A stretch of DNA of 64,000 bases from Reyranella sp. CPCC 100927 (GCF_007859315.1 NZ_VOHA01000005.1:124001-188000); one strand, 5' to 3'. Counted from the stretch's first letter, positions 8,865 through 17,169 are shown. Program-made: numbers and translations. The notes: generated by a model from the sequence alone, not told the origin.

Positions 8865-9256
8865 CGATTCGTTTCCCCACATGAGACGGCACTCAAAAAG
8901 CCGTATAATTCAGGTCTTTGGCATTAGATGTTCATGTGACAGTTACAACCCGGCGGATATTTTACAACCGTATAAATTCACTTCTGTCCAAATTGATCCA
9001 AACAACCGGATCCGGTTGTTTTTCGGAAGCAAATGGCCTCTGCCACAATTCCACTCAAGCATGGGCGTCGGGATCGCGGCATCACGCGTGCAGGTGTTCG
9101 GTATCGGATTGTACGCCGCCGCCTGGTACGGGCACGGGGGCTGCGCCCGTAACGTCGGTGTGATGGGCGGGAAGCGGCCAGACGGTAGGTCGGCCGTTGA
9201 CGTTAAATACTACCATTCGTAACTTACGATAAGTAAGATGCGAGAGGTCACTGACG
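8865..9256. promoter_or_regulatory. Repeat-rich AT-biased control region of the pilus operon
   Basis: No gene is visible here. The region is markedly richer in A+T than its flanks. It contains a perfect 22-bp palindrome at 9000-9021 (half-site AAACAACCGGA). It also has two near-identical direct repeats, CCGTATAATTCA (8901-8912) and CCGTATAAATTCA (8968-8980), and two TTACAACC copies (from about 8943 and 8962). It lies between the divergent pilus operon and the DUF4142 gene, so it probably holds both promoters and a regulator site. The regulator is unknown. Confidence 0.55.
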
Positions 9257-9913
9257 ATGTTCGATGTCCATCGTGCTGCGTGGGGCAGGCGTCTTCTGCC
9301 GGTTCGCCGGCCGTTCCTGTCCGCTGCATTCCTGGTTCTGACGTTTGGAGTTTCGACGATGACAGCTGCGCCCGCCGCCGCACAATCGGCCGACGACGCG
9401 GTCCAGGCAGCGGCGTACCGCGCCGCGGCGCGGGATCCCCGGCAGCTCGACGACAAGCTTTTCATTCTCTGGGAGTACGCCGGTGCGCTGCGCGAACAGG
9501 CGCTGGCGCGCATCGTGCTGAAGGCGACAAATGATCCGGAGATCAAGGCGCTCGCCACGATGGTGATCGACGGCCATCAACTGGGCATGGACATCATGCG
9601 CCCGATCGCGGCCGAACTGGGCGTCGTGCTGCCGCAGCAGCCGACGGCGATCGATCTCGCCGCCATCGAGGCGGCCGGTGCCCTGCCGCCCGACGCGCTG
9701 GAGCTCTTTTTCCTGCGCCGCCAGCGGGCCATGCACGCCTGGGACATCACGGTGTTCGACGACTACCTGAGCGCCGCCCGGAACAAGGGGCTCAAGCGCT
9801 ATGTCGCCGCCACACGTGCTCCACTGCGCGAGCACGCCGAGTGGGTCAATCGCGTGGCGGCGAAACGGGGCATCGAGGGTGGCCTGACCGTGTTCGGCGC
9901 TGGCGGCCGCTGA
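9257..9913 (+). CDS. Secreted DUF4142-like protein
   Basis: This 218-residue protein has an N-terminal hydrophobic segment followed by an Ala-rich cleavage region (TMTAAPAAAQSADDA) and an all-helical body (FLRRQRAMHAWDITVFDDYLSAARNK) that resembles DUF4142, a ferritin-like four-helix family of periplasmic proteins. No enzymatic motif is evident. It is followed by paired palindromes that belong to the next operon. Whether it is cotranscribed with anything is unclear. Confidence 0.55.
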   Translation: MFDVHRAAWGRRLLPVRRPFLSAAFLVLTFGVSTMTAAPAAAQSADDAVQAAAYRAAARDPRQLDDKLFILWEYAGALREQALARIVLKATNDPEIKALATMVIDGHQLGMDIMRPIAAELGVVLPQQPTAIDLAAIEAAGALPPDALELFFLRRQRAMHAWDITVFDDYLSAARNKGLKRYVAATRAPLREHAEWVNRVAAKRGIEGGLTVFGAGGR

Positions 9914-9915
9914 CA

Positions 9916-10000
9916 TCCTCAATAGTTTCCGATCATGGAAACTATGCCTTGCCTGGCATCCGGTGCCTCGATAGTTTCTCTGACCGGAAACTATTGAGGA
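9916..10000. promoter_or_regulatory. Paired 24-bp palindromic operators nested in a 15-bp inverted repeat
   Basis: Site 1 (9922-9945) is ATAGTTTCC-6-GGAAACTAT. Site 2 (9971-9994) is ATAGTTTC-8-GAAACTAT. Their centres are 49 bp apart. The outer arms also match perfectly over 15 bp: 9916-9930 pairs with 9986-10000. The right arm runs into the TTGAGGA ribosome-binding region of the GST gene at 10007. A regulator bound here would probably block the GST/ArsR/SRPBCC operon. A dimer binding each site, with looping or cooperativity, is plausible. Confidence 0.7.
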
Positions 10001-10006
10001 CACCCC

Positions 10007-10681
10007 GTGACCCTGATGCTCTACTACCATCCGCTGGCAGCGTACTGTCACAAGGTGCTGGTCGCGCTCTATGAAGCGGAGACGGCCTTTGCGACCGAGC
10101 TCGTCGACCTCGGCGATCCGGTGGCTCGGGCGGCGCATGTCGAGCGATGGCCGACGGGAAAGATGCCGCTGCTTCGCGACAGCCGACACGATCGGATCAT
10201 CCCCGAAACCACCATCATCATCGAATACCTGGACACTCATTATCCCGGGCCGCGTCCGCTGCTGCCGGTCGACGCCGCTGCCCGGCTCGAAGCCCGGCTG
10301 TGGGATCGGACATTTGACCTGTATGTCAGCGAGCCGATGCAGCGGATCGTCGGCGACCGGCTGCGCCCCGAAGGGCAGAAGGATCCTGCGGGCGTGCAGG
10401 AAGCGCGCCGCACGCTGGACATGGCCTATGCGCTGGTCGATCGGCAGGTGGCGCCGGGCGGCTGGGCCGCCGGCGCGCAGTTTACGATCGCGGACTGCGC
10501 CGCCGCGCCGGCACTGTTCTATGCCGCGATCATTCATCCCATCACCGACCATCATCGCCACTTGCTGGACTATTTCGAGCGACTGATGGCACGCCCCTCG
10601 GTGGCGCGGGTGATCGAAGAGGCGAGGCCGTACTTTCACTTCTTTCCGTTCAATCAGGATATGCCGGCGCGCTTCCGGTAG
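10007..10681 (+). CDS. Glutathione S-transferase family protein
   Basis: This 224-residue cytosolic protein has an N-terminal thioredoxin-like domain (LMLYYHPLAAYCHKVLVALYE, then KMPLLRDS and the PETTIIIEYLD glutathione-contact turn). The C-terminal helical domain has the conserved QFTIADCAAAPALFYA N-capping motif. GTG 10007 is chosen because GAGGA lies 6-10 bases upstream and it matches the normal GST N terminus. It is the first gene of an operon with an ArsR regulator and an SRPBCC protein and is preceded by palindromic operators. Confidence 0.88.
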   Translation: MTLMLYYHPLAAYCHKVLVALYEAETAFATELVDLGDPVARAAHVERWPTGKMPLLRDSRHDRIIPETTIIIEYLDTHYPGPRPLLPVDAAARLEARLWDRTFDLYVSEPMQRIVGDRLRPEGQKDPAGVQEARRTLDMAYALVDRQVAPGGWAAGAQFTIADCAAAPALFYAAIIHPITDHHRHLLDYFERLMARPSVARVIEEARPYFHFFPFNQDMPARFR

Positions 10682-10690
10682 GCGGTGGCG

Positions 10691-11032
10691 ATGATCCAGA
10701 CTCATGACAGCTTGAATACGCTGTTCCAGGCGCTGGCCGATCCTTACCGGCGCGGCATGGTCGATCAGCTGGCGCGCGGGCCAGCCTCGGTAAAGGAACT
10801 GGCGCGGGCGCACGACATGGCGATGCCATCGGCCGTGAAGCATCTGAAGGTCTTGGAAAGCGCCGGCCTGGTGACGTCGCAGAAGGCCGGCCGCGTGCGC
10901 ACCTTCGCCGTGCGCGCGCAGGCGCTGCAGTCGATCGACGACTGGCTGGCTGGCCACAAGCGCGCGTTGAACGCAGCCTTCGATCGGCTGCAGCAGTTGA
11001 TGGAAGACGAGCAGAGGGCAGGCAAGCCATGA
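10691..11032 (+). CDS. ArsR-family winged-helix repressor
   Basis: This 113-residue regulator has the ArsR wHTH (LFQALADPYRRGMVDQLARGPASVKELARAHDMAMPSAVKHLKVLESAGLV, here spanning residues 9-60, then QKAGRVRTFAV in the wing). No Cys metal site is present, so it is not a classical metal sensor. It belongs to the ArsR group encoded with SRPBCC proteins. Its stop overlaps the next start (ATGA at 11029). It may be the protein that recognises the palindromes upstream of the GST gene. Confidence 0.87.
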   Translation: MIQTHDSLNTLFQALADPYRRGMVDQLARGPASVKELARAHDMAMPSAVKHLKVLESAGLVTSQKAGRVRTFAVRAQALQSIDDWLAGHKRALNAAFDRLQQLMEDEQRAGKP

Positions 11033-11496
11033 TCCCATACGCCCACACCACGTTCGTGATCGAGCGCGCCCTGCCGGGTGCGCCCGACAATGCGTTTCGC
11101 TTTTTTGCCGATCCAGCGTTGAAGCAACGCTGGACGGACTGCCATCCCGACTGGAAGCCGATCGAGGTGCGCATGGACTTCCGCACCGGCGGCGAGGAGG
11201 TCAGCCGGCTGCTGGACCAGGACGGCCGCGCGCACGCGTTCCGTGCTCACTACCTGGACATAGAGCGCGGACGGCACATCATCTACGCCTTCACCATGCG
11301 CATCGACGATGCGTTGGTGTCCAGCTCCCAGGCGACCGTCGAGTTCACGCCGGCGCCGTCAGGCACGCGCATGCTGTACACCGAGCAGGCCGTCTTCGTG
11401 CATGAAGCGGATATCGCGCCGCGTCGTGACGGCACGGGTTTCGGGTTCGACCGGCTGGCCGCGGCGATCGAGCGGGGCGGGGCGGCGATCCAATGA
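11029..11496 (+). CDS. SRPBCC (AHSA1-like) domain protein
   Basis: This 155-residue START/Bet v1-like protein begins YAHTTFVIERALPGAPDNAFRFFAD and contains the RMDFRTGGEE and family-typical STTVEF-like strand (SSQATVEFTPAPSGTRMLYTEQAVF). It is translationally coupled to the ArsR gene, the common ArsR-SRPBCC pair. SRPBCC proteins bind hydrophobic ligands; the specific ligand is unknown. With the GST it suggests a xenobiotic or electrophile response. Confidence 0.85.
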   Translation: MIPYAHTTFVIERALPGAPDNAFRFFADPALKQRWTDCHPDWKPIEVRMDFRTGGEEVSRLLDQDGRAHAFRAHYLDIERGRHIIYAFTMRIDDALVSSSQATVEFTPAPSGTRMLYTEQAVFVHEADIAPRRDGTGFGFDRLAAAIERGGAAIQ

Positions 11497-11512
11497 TCCC
11501 TGTCGCTGGGTG

Positions 11513-12430
11513 CTACACAGCCAGGGCCTGGGCGATCGGCGGTTTCACGCGCCTGCCGGTCGCGCAATAACCGTCAATCCAGTCGGTGCGCTGTCCGGTG
11601 GTCGACCACAGGATCGGGAAGAAGCTCTCATCCAGCGATGGATCGCCGGTCCGCTGGTAACGGCGATAGATGTAGCCGCCGGCGCGATCGCTGAATTGCG
11701 CGTTCGCCGGGATCATGTGGATGCCGATGGCGCGGCGCATCCGATCGCCCGTCGTGTTCGGGCCGGAGCCGTGCCAGGTCTCGCCGGCATGGAAGACGCA
11801 CGACCCCGCCGGCACGTCGATCAGAACCGGCACCGGCGCCGCCACACCGGCCGCCTGAGCGGCCGCCTTCATCTGTGCGCGGTAGTCGTCCTCGCCATGG
11901 AAGGCATCGGGCAACGGCGTCAGCGGCCAGCGGTGCGAACCCGGTGCGTATTCGAGCGTGCCGGCGTCCGGATGGGTGTCGTCGAGCGTGATCCAGCACG
12001 TCACCGTCTGCGCGGGATCGAGGAAGTCCATGAAGGACGTGTCCTGATGATGCGCAATCGGCTTTGTCTTCGGCGCCTTCCACCAGATCGTATCCTGGCC
12101 GAGCCGGGCGCCGGACCAGCCGGTCAGGCGGCTGGCGGCACGTCCCAGGTCGGCGGACAGCACGAGTCGGGCGATCGTGAGATCGGCTTTCCACGCATTG
12201 GCCATGTGACGCGTGACGTCCGGCAGGCTCATGCCTTCGCGCCAGTACCATTCGTCGGGGTAGACGCCGGTATCGAAGCGACCGGCAAAGAGCCGGGGGA
12301 AGCGCTCGCGCAGCGCGGCGATCTGCGACTCCGGCAACAGGTGTTCGACGACCAGGAAACCGTCGCGGTGAAAGCGGTCGACTTCAGCCGCACCGAGGCG
12401 GCCGAAGGCGGGAAGGTCCAAGGCGGCCAT
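11513..12430 (-). CDS. Phytanoyl-CoA dioxygenase (PhyH) family protein
   Basis: This 305-residue Fe(II)/2-oxoglutarate oxygenase has the HxD pair in AHHQDTS and the distal His in HAGETWHGSGPN, followed by the 2-oxoglutarate-binding Arg (GDRMRRAIGIHM). The start ATG 12430 gives an N terminus (MAALDLPAFGRLGAAEVDRF / HRDGFLVVEHLL) typical of PhyH proteins. A longer open frame crosses the divergent regulator and is not real. The gene diverges from an Lrp-type regulator with 49 bases between starts, so that regulator probably controls it. Confidence 0.9.
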   Translation of the reverse strand: MAALDLPAFGRLGAAEVDRFHRDGFLVVEHLLPESQIAALRERFPRLFAGRFDTGVYPDEWYWREGMSLPDVTRHMANAWKADLTIARLVLSADLGRAASRLTGWSGARLGQDTIWWKAPKTKPIAHHQDTSFMDFLDPAQTVTCWITLDDTHPDAGTLEYAPGSHRWPLTPLPDAFHGEDDYRAQMKAAAQAAGVAAPVPVLIDVPAGSCVFHAGETWHGSGPNTTGDRMRRAIGIHMIPANAQFSDRAGGYIYRRYQRTGDPSLDESFFPILWSTTGQRTDWIDGYCATGRRVKPPIAQALAV

Positions 12431-12463
12431 GACCGAATTCCAACTGTCAGGGTCAAGATTTAG

Positions 12464-12474
12464 CGATATTATCG
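12464..12474. promoter_or_regulatory. 11-bp palindrome between PhyH and Lrp genes
   Basis: CGATA-T-TATCG is a perfect inverted repeat in the 49-base gap between the two divergent starts, just upstream of the Lrp-family start at 12480. It is a candidate operator for that regulator. It is short, so chance cannot be excluded. Confidence 0.4.
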
Positions 12475-12479
12475 TCGGC

Positions 12480-12995
12480 ATGGCTGCTGATCGAACGAAC
12501 AGTTTACGGAAAACGGACCAGAATGCCGACCTCGACCGAATGGATATCGCCATTCTGGGGTTGCTGCAGAATAACGCCCGGCTCTCGGTCAAGGAGATCG
12601 GTGCGCAGGTTGGACTGGCACCATCCTCCACGCACGAGCGCATCCGGCGGATGCGCGATGCCGGCATCCTGCGTGGCATGCATGTCGAGGTCGAACCGAA
12701 GGCGCTCGGGATCGGGCTCGAAGCGTTGTTCATGATCGAATTGGCGAAACACAAGCGCAGTATGGTCGATCGCTTCATGGACGAGATCGTCAAGGTGCCG
12801 GAGGTTCGCTTCGCGTTCCTCGTGACAGGCCGCTACGACGTCGTGGCCCACGTCGTCGTGCGCGACACGCAGCACCTCAAGGACCTCGCGCTCGATCAGT
12901 TCACGAACAACCCGGGTGTCACGCGCGTCGAGACATCGATCATCTTCGAGGCCCGCCGCCGCCATGCGCTGCCCGTCCTGCTACCGATGGCATAG
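12480..12995 (+). CDS. Lrp/AsnC-family transcriptional regulator
   Basis: This 171-residue regulator has the Lrp N-terminal HTH (LDRMDIAILGLLQNNARLSV, then KEIGAQVGLAPSSTHERIRRMRDAGIL) and a C-terminal RAM/AsnC ligand domain (VRFAFLVTGRYDVVAHVVVRD). ATG 12480 is chosen; an in-frame ATG at 12429 would overlap the divergent gene. It probably senses an amino acid or related acid and regulates the divergent PhyH gene. Confidence 0.9.
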   Translation: MAADRTNSLRKTDQNADLDRMDIAILGLLQNNARLSVKEIGAQVGLAPSSTHERIRRMRDAGILRGMHVEVEPKALGIGLEALFMIELAKHKRSMVDRFMDEIVKVPEVRFAFLVTGRYDVVAHVVVRDTQHLKDLALDQFTNNPGVTRVETSIIFEARRRHALPVLLPMA

Positions 12996-13187
12996 GACGC
13001 CAGGTCGGAGATTACTTTTGCGTGTTCTTGCGCCGCCGCGTATCTTCCCGAGTGAAAGAAAGTGGATAGAGCGATAGAGCGCATGGCGGGGAGTTCGGAG
13101 TACAGAGGCAGCTTGGCGACGGTGTACGCGCTCCTTCGGGCACGTACGGACACGCAGCGGCCACCGAAGGGGCGTTCCCGCGGCATC

Positions 13188-14867
13188 ATGCGGCTCATCC
13201 TCCTGATGATTGCCTTTTCAGGGGTGTTTGCGCCGGCTGGCGCAAAGGAACCTGCGCTGCCGGTGGAGTCGATTGCTCGCAAGGCGCTGCCGGCCCTGGT
13301 GACCGTGCTGATCAAGGACGAGAAGGGGCAGCTCATCAAGAGCGGCAGCGGCTTTTTCGTCGCCGCGCGGCGTGTCGTCACCAACCTTCACGTGATCAGC
13401 GGCGGAAAGGTCGTGAGCGTGGCGACGCTCGATAGAAAGGAGTTTACCGTCGCGTCAGCCCGGATCGACGAACCGCATGATCTTGCCGTGCTGGAATGTC
13501 CCGACGCGACGGCAGTCACAACCCTGCGACTGGGTGATCCAGGCGCTGTCGCGATCGGCGAGAGCGTCGTCGCCGCCGGCAGCCCGCTGGGCATGCAGGG
13601 GACAATCAGCACTGGCATCGTCAGCGCGAAGCGTATCGTCAAAGGTGTAGCCGTCATCCAAACGACAGCACCGATCTCGCGGGGCTCCTCAGGCGGGCCA
13701 CTCATCAACAGCCGCGGCGAGGTGATCGGCATCAATTCGTTTGCTGCGGTCGATGGGCAGAACCTCAATTTCGCGCAACTCAGCAGCCATGTGACCGCCC
13801 TGATGAAGGGCGGTGGGAAGGCGGTAGATTTTCGCCGCGGCGAGTCGATTGCGACCACCTCCGACAAGCCGGACCCCAACCAGGATGTCGTTCTCTGGCT
13901 GCTCGCGCGGCCGGCATTCTCGGGCCTAGAGCTTAAGAAAAAGCTGATCGGCAACGCCGAACTGGTGTTTCTCGATGCCCGCCGGAAGCGAGTGTATTTC
14001 GCGCTGAGCCAGGCCGACGCAGGCGACGGGAACGTGCAGGCGCGCGTCACGGCCGTTGCCGCGACATTCGTCGCCGATCCGGAGCGCGTCATCATGGGAA
14101 CCGATGAGGGCCTGCAGGCGCGGTTTCCCGACTACACCTTCCAGCGGTCACCCGCGAAATGGGCGTTCTTTGCGACCGATATCGACAACGTCCGGCTGCG
14201 GACGCAAGGCGGGTTGACGTCCAAGTACAGGGGTGCCGACTATACGATCAGCACTGGCGAACTCAGATCCTTCGCTCAGAATGCATCGCTGCGCGGCGGA
14301 CCGCTGAGGGCCGATTCCAGCCAATACGTGAGGGAAGCGGGAACCCGAGCCCTCACCAACTGGGGCGCCATTGTCGCCCGCCCGGCAGAACCGTCCCTCA
14401 CGCGCTTCGTGAAGGAACTAGTCAAGGAAATCACGGAACCGGACAAGAAAATCCAGCGGCTGGCGGATTTCGTCGCCGGCGAAATCCAGACCAACCCGTC
14501 ACAGACAGACCGCGTTGCCAAACGGCCCGCCGAGACCCTCTTGTCGCAACAGGGGAGCAGCCCGGATAAGGCCGTGCTTCTGGCGTCATTGTTGGAACAG
14601 ATCCCGGTCGACTATCTGCTTGTGTATTCCGGCCAGGACGTCTGGGTCGCCGTGCCTCAGGGGAGCTTCAAGAACGACAACGGTCTCGAGTTTGCCTACT
14701 CCGGCCGACAATGGGCGTTGATCGACGTCAGCCGGCCGGGATTTGTCATCGGCCAAACCAAGCCGCCAGGGGCGGTAACGCTCGACAGGTTGCTCTTCGC
14801 GCAACTGCCACAGCAGGATGGCCGAATCTACCATCGCACGACTGGGATGCCACTGCAGGCACATTGA
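13188..14867 (+). CDS. Secreted S1C-type serine protease with inactive transglutaminase-like tail
   Basis: This 559-residue protein has a signal peptide (MRLILLMIAFSGVFAPAGA) and a trypsin-fold protease domain with an intact triad: His68 in TNLHVI, Asp98 in PHDLAVL and Ser168 in RGSSGGP. It resembles DegP/HtrA but has no obvious PDZ domain. The tail (about 410-559) resembles the transglutaminase core of DUF3857-type proteins, yet the usual GDCKDK is GSSPDK, replacing the catalytic Cys with Ser458. ATG 13188 is preferred over the in-frame GTG 13062 because it begins the signal peptide. The gene stands alone. The tail assignment is inference. Confidence 0.75.
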   Translation: MRLILLMIAFSGVFAPAGAKEPALPVESIARKALPALVTVLIKDEKGQLIKSGSGFFVAARRVVTNLHVISGGKVVSVATLDRKEFTVASARIDEPHDLAVLECPDATAVTTLRLGDPGAVAIGESVVAAGSPLGMQGTISTGIVSAKRIVKGVAVIQTTAPISRGSSGGPLINSRGEVIGINSFAAVDGQNLNFAQLSSHVTALMKGGGKAVDFRRGESIATTSDKPDPNQDVVLWLLARPAFSGLELKKKLIGNAELVFLDARRKRVYFALSQADAGDGNVQARVTAVAATFVADPERVIMGTDEGLQARFPDYTFQRSPAKWAFFATDIDNVRLRTQGGLTSKYRGADYTISTGELRSFAQNASLRGGPLRADSSQYVREAGTRALTNWGAIVARPAEPSLTRFVKELVKEITEPDKKIQRLADFVAGEIQTNPSQTDRVAKRPAETLLSQQGSSPDKAVLLASLLEQIPVDYLLVYSGQDVWVAVPQGSFKNDNGLEFAYSGRQWALIDVSRPGFVIGQTKPPGAVTLDRLLFAQLPQQDGRIYHRTTGMPLQAH

Positions 14868-15287
14868 GTCGTAAAGTCCCGCGCCGGCGCCGCAGGACAT
14901 TCGATGTTCAGCCTTGGCGTCAGCGGAGCTTTCTTCGAGCGCGGTCGCATCGAGCATGACGCGCGCGTGCGCGGCAGTGTCGGTCATGCCCAGCGTCCGC
15001 TCGACGACCAGGGAGTGAACGTCCTCGATGCCGACGAAGCCGGTGCCGCTGGTCGTTTATCCCGACTCCTGTTCCTATCGCGCGGCAGCGATCGAGGCTC
15101 TGGCCCGGGCTGGCCGCACGTGGCGCATCGCCTGCCAGAGCCCGAGTGCGCAGGGCTCGCAGGTCGCCGTCGCGGCGGGTCTCGAAGCGGTGCCGATGAC
15201 GTGGTCTGCCTGCCTGTCCGCCGACAGGGGCCAACGCGACGTCGACCGCGCGAGCGGTTCGTAGGTCACGGCGATCATGCTGGGGGA
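14868..15287. other. Degraded chromosomal stretch left of the integrative element
   Basis: No intact gene is visible. A LysR-like fragment lies on the plus strand near 15037-15186 (separate entry). On the minus strand 14880-15050 there is a coding-like run reading GFVGIEDVHSLVVERTLG followed by MTDTAAHARVMLD, which I cannot assign. The stretch looks like remnants of chromosomal genes next to the att site. Confidence 0.4.
15037..15186 (+). pseudogene. LysR-family regulator remnant (effector-domain fragment)
   Basis: The translation includes PVPLVVYPDSCSYRAAAIEA and LARAGRTWRIACQSPS followed by VAVAAGL, which is the last part of the LysR substrate-binding domain (normally followed by GVSVLP). 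A stop lies just upstream (15016-15018) and no HTH is present. The expected downstream GLGV-LP motif is lost, suggesting a frameshift. It is a broken regulator left beside the att site. Confidence 0.6.
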
Positions 15288-15305
15288 GTGGCTCCGGAGG
15301 AGGGA
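15288..15305. repeat. attL-like copy of tRNA-Asn 3' end (18 bp)
   Basis: GTGGCTCCGGAGGAGGGA here is identical to 29619-29636, which covers the 3' end of the intact tRNA-Asn gene. It marks the left junction of the integrated element; sequences diverge on both sides of the 18-bp core. Confidence 0.85.
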
Positions 15306-15367
15306 GCCGAGTCCCATGGTCTCCGAGCGCCCAAAACATCAGCATCTATTGCATTTCTCGGCCGAAC

Positions 15368-15390
15368 TGCCTACCAAGATATGCCTACCA
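15368..15390. repeat. Left integrase arm-type sites
   Basis: Two direct copies of TGCCTACCA lie at 15368-15376 and 15382-15390, 14 bp apart start to start. The same motif occurs at the right end with the same 14-bp step. They abut the integrase start, so integrase binding here could also repress its own gene. Confidence 0.75.
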
Positions 15391-15391
15391 T

Positions 15392-16891
15392 ATGCCGAGC
15401 CGAGACAACGCCATGAACGCGCCTGCCGCCATGCACATCCCACTTGCGAAACACCGGAACGCACAGTCGGGCCAATGGTACATCCGGTTCCGGGTCCCGG
15501 TAAAGGTGCGCGAGGCGTTCGGCGGTCAGCGCGATCTGTGGCGCCCGACCGGCAAGACTGATCTGGAGGCAGCGAAGATCGCTGCGCTGCCGGAACTCGC
15601 CAAGCTCAAGACTCGCGTAGCCAGAGCGAAGGCGTGCTTACAGGACGGCACAGGCCTTGCGGAGCTAGCAGCCGAATGGCGCAAGTTGAAGGAAGGGCGA
15701 GGCCGGCCCGAGCAAAAAAATACAGATGTGATCGCGCTCGACTTCCAAGCGGCCATTGCAGATGCAGCGCCGGCCGACGAGCACGATACGAATGCAATGG
15801 CGCTGGAGATGGCGACCCGCGATGCTGCCGTCCGTACTGCTGCAGCCCGGTTCGTGCCCGGCGGCTTCAAGGCGGCGCAGCGTGCGGCGACGTACGATGA
15901 TCGGTTCCAGGGTGATGAAGGCCTGGCTGTCGCGGTGCTGGCCGGCGACAAAGCAGCATCCTTCTTGAAGATCGCTGTAGGAGGTCGGAAGCCGACAGCG
16001 TCATTCATTGAGGAGTGGTTCGTACACCGCATCAAGGAAGTCGAGTTACGCAACGCGAAGATGGACCGCAGCGACGTCGAGGACTTCGCCAAGGACCACG
16101 CCACTCTGGACCTGATCAGCAAGAAGGCGACCGTCGCATGGGTCGCCAAGCTGCGCGAGGAGGACGCATCGAGGCCGCGTGGAGGGAAGCCTCTGACGCC
16201 GTCTACGATCCGCCGCAAGCTGGCCGCGTTGCGGGCGTTCTGGCGGTGGCTACAGGGTATCGAGGCGGTGTCGGAAGATGTCCTGCCGTTTCACAACGTC
16301 GACATCAGAGAGCGTGGTAAGGGCGCAGTGAAGCGAGCCCGTGAAGCGTTCACGCCCAAGGAAGTCGCGGCGGTGTTCAAGGCAGCCAAGGAGGGCGGTG
16401 ACGATGTGTTGGCGGACCTGATCATGCTCGCAGCGTTCACCGGGGCGAGGAGGGAGGAGCTGTGCCAGTTGAAGTCCGACGACGCATCTGGCGGGTGGCT
16501 CAAGATTGACGACGCCAAAACCCCGAGCGGCAATCGCATGGTGCCGGTTCACGAGAAGCTCAAGGTGACAGTCACACGGCTCGTGAAGGAGTCGAAGGAC
16601 GGCTTCCTTCTACGTCTCGAAGCAGAGAACCAGTACAACGGGCGTGGCGCCGGCGTAGGCAAACGGTTCGGCCGACTGGCTCGGAAGCTGGGGTATCCAT
16701 CGACGAAGGTATTCCACTCGATACGCCATGGCGTGGTCACGCAGCTTGACGACGCCGGCATCGAGCCGCATGTCGTTGCTGCTTTGGTCGGGCACGAACG
16801 CAAGGACTTCACTGGCCGGCAATACAGTGGAGCCGAACTGCGCAAGCAGGTGAAGAAGGCAGTCGAGAAGATACGCTATCCTGGGCTGTGA
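15392..16891 (+). CDS. int: Tyrosine recombinase (phage-type integrase)
   Basis: This protein of up to 499 residues has an N-terminal arm-binding/SAM-like region and a C-terminal catalytic domain. The catalytic residues are visible: Arg in TGARREELCQL, the HSIRHG box (His-x-x-Arg), His in VGHE, and nucleophile Tyr about 22 residues from the end (RQYSG). It catalyses integration and excision at tRNA-Asn. Two starts are possible, ATG 15392 and ATG 15413, neither with a strong ribosome-binding site. It overlaps the convergent zinc-ribbon gene end by 16 bases. It lies at the conventional position beside att. Confidence 0.93.
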   Translation: MPSRDNAMNAPAAMHIPLAKHRNAQSGQWYIRFRVPVKVREAFGGQRDLWRPTGKTDLEAAKIAALPELAKLKTRVARAKACLQDGTGLAELAAEWRKLKEGRGRPEQKNTDVIALDFQAAIADAAPADEHDTNAMALEMATRDAAVRTAAARFVPGGFKAAQRAATYDDRFQGDEGLAVAVLAGDKAASFLKIAVGGRKPTASFIEEWFVHRIKEVELRNAKMDRSDVEDFAKDHATLDLISKKATVAWVAKLREEDASRPRGGKPLTPSTIRRKLAALRAFWRWLQGIEAVSEDVLPFHNVDIRERGKGAVKRAREAFTPKEVAAVFKAAKEGGDDVLADLIMLAAFTGARREELCQLKSDDASGGWLKIDDAKTPSGNRMVPVHEKLKVTVTRLVKESKDGFLLRLEAENQYNGRGAGVGKRFGRLARKLGYPSTKVFHSIRHGVVTQLDDAGIEPHVVAALVGHERKDFTGRQYSGAELRKQVKKAVEKIRYPGL

Positions 16892-17169
16892 TCGCTCGAA
16901 GGAGACAGCGGCATCGTCTTTGTGCTTAGCAGGTTGAGGGAACCGCATGCTTGGCACTGGGCCAAGAGACGCCCGCTTTTGGAGACAAAGTTGTAGGCGG
17001 CCGTGGTCGGAGTGAAGTGCGATAGGATGTGTGCTCCACATTCGCCGCACACCAGATCGTCATCTTCGGTGCCCGGCACTTCGGCCACCTTCAACTGTTC
17101 TACCGTTAGCACAACATCGCTGTCGGTCTTCTCTACTGTGGTAAGGCGATGCTCTTTGCGCGTGGACAT
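16876..17169 (-). CDS. Small zinc-ribbon-like protein
   Basis: This 97-residue protein has two CxxC pairs, CGEC and CQAC (in LVCGECGAHIL and LLAQCQACGSLNLL), separated by about 27 residues, which is the pattern of a zinc ribbon. The N-terminal half is acidic and the C terminus Ser-rich. It is the last gene on the minus strand of the element. Function is unknown; DNA or RNA binding is possible. Confidence 0.6.
   Translation of the reverse strand: MSTRKEHRLTTVEKTDSDVVLTVEQLKVAEVPGTEDDDLVCGECGAHILSHFTPTTAAYNFVSKSGRLLAQCQACGSLNLLSTKTMPLSPSSDHSPG

Noticed and set aside
8904-8909. TATAAT on the plus strand in the pilus control region
   Set aside because: No convincing -35 at the right distance. 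It is part of the CCGTATAATTCA direct repeat, so I do not call it a promoter by itself.
14920-15345. Minus-strand open frame between protease and integrase
   Set aside because: Arg/His-rich product with no domain; the plus strand holds a recognisable LysR fragment instead.
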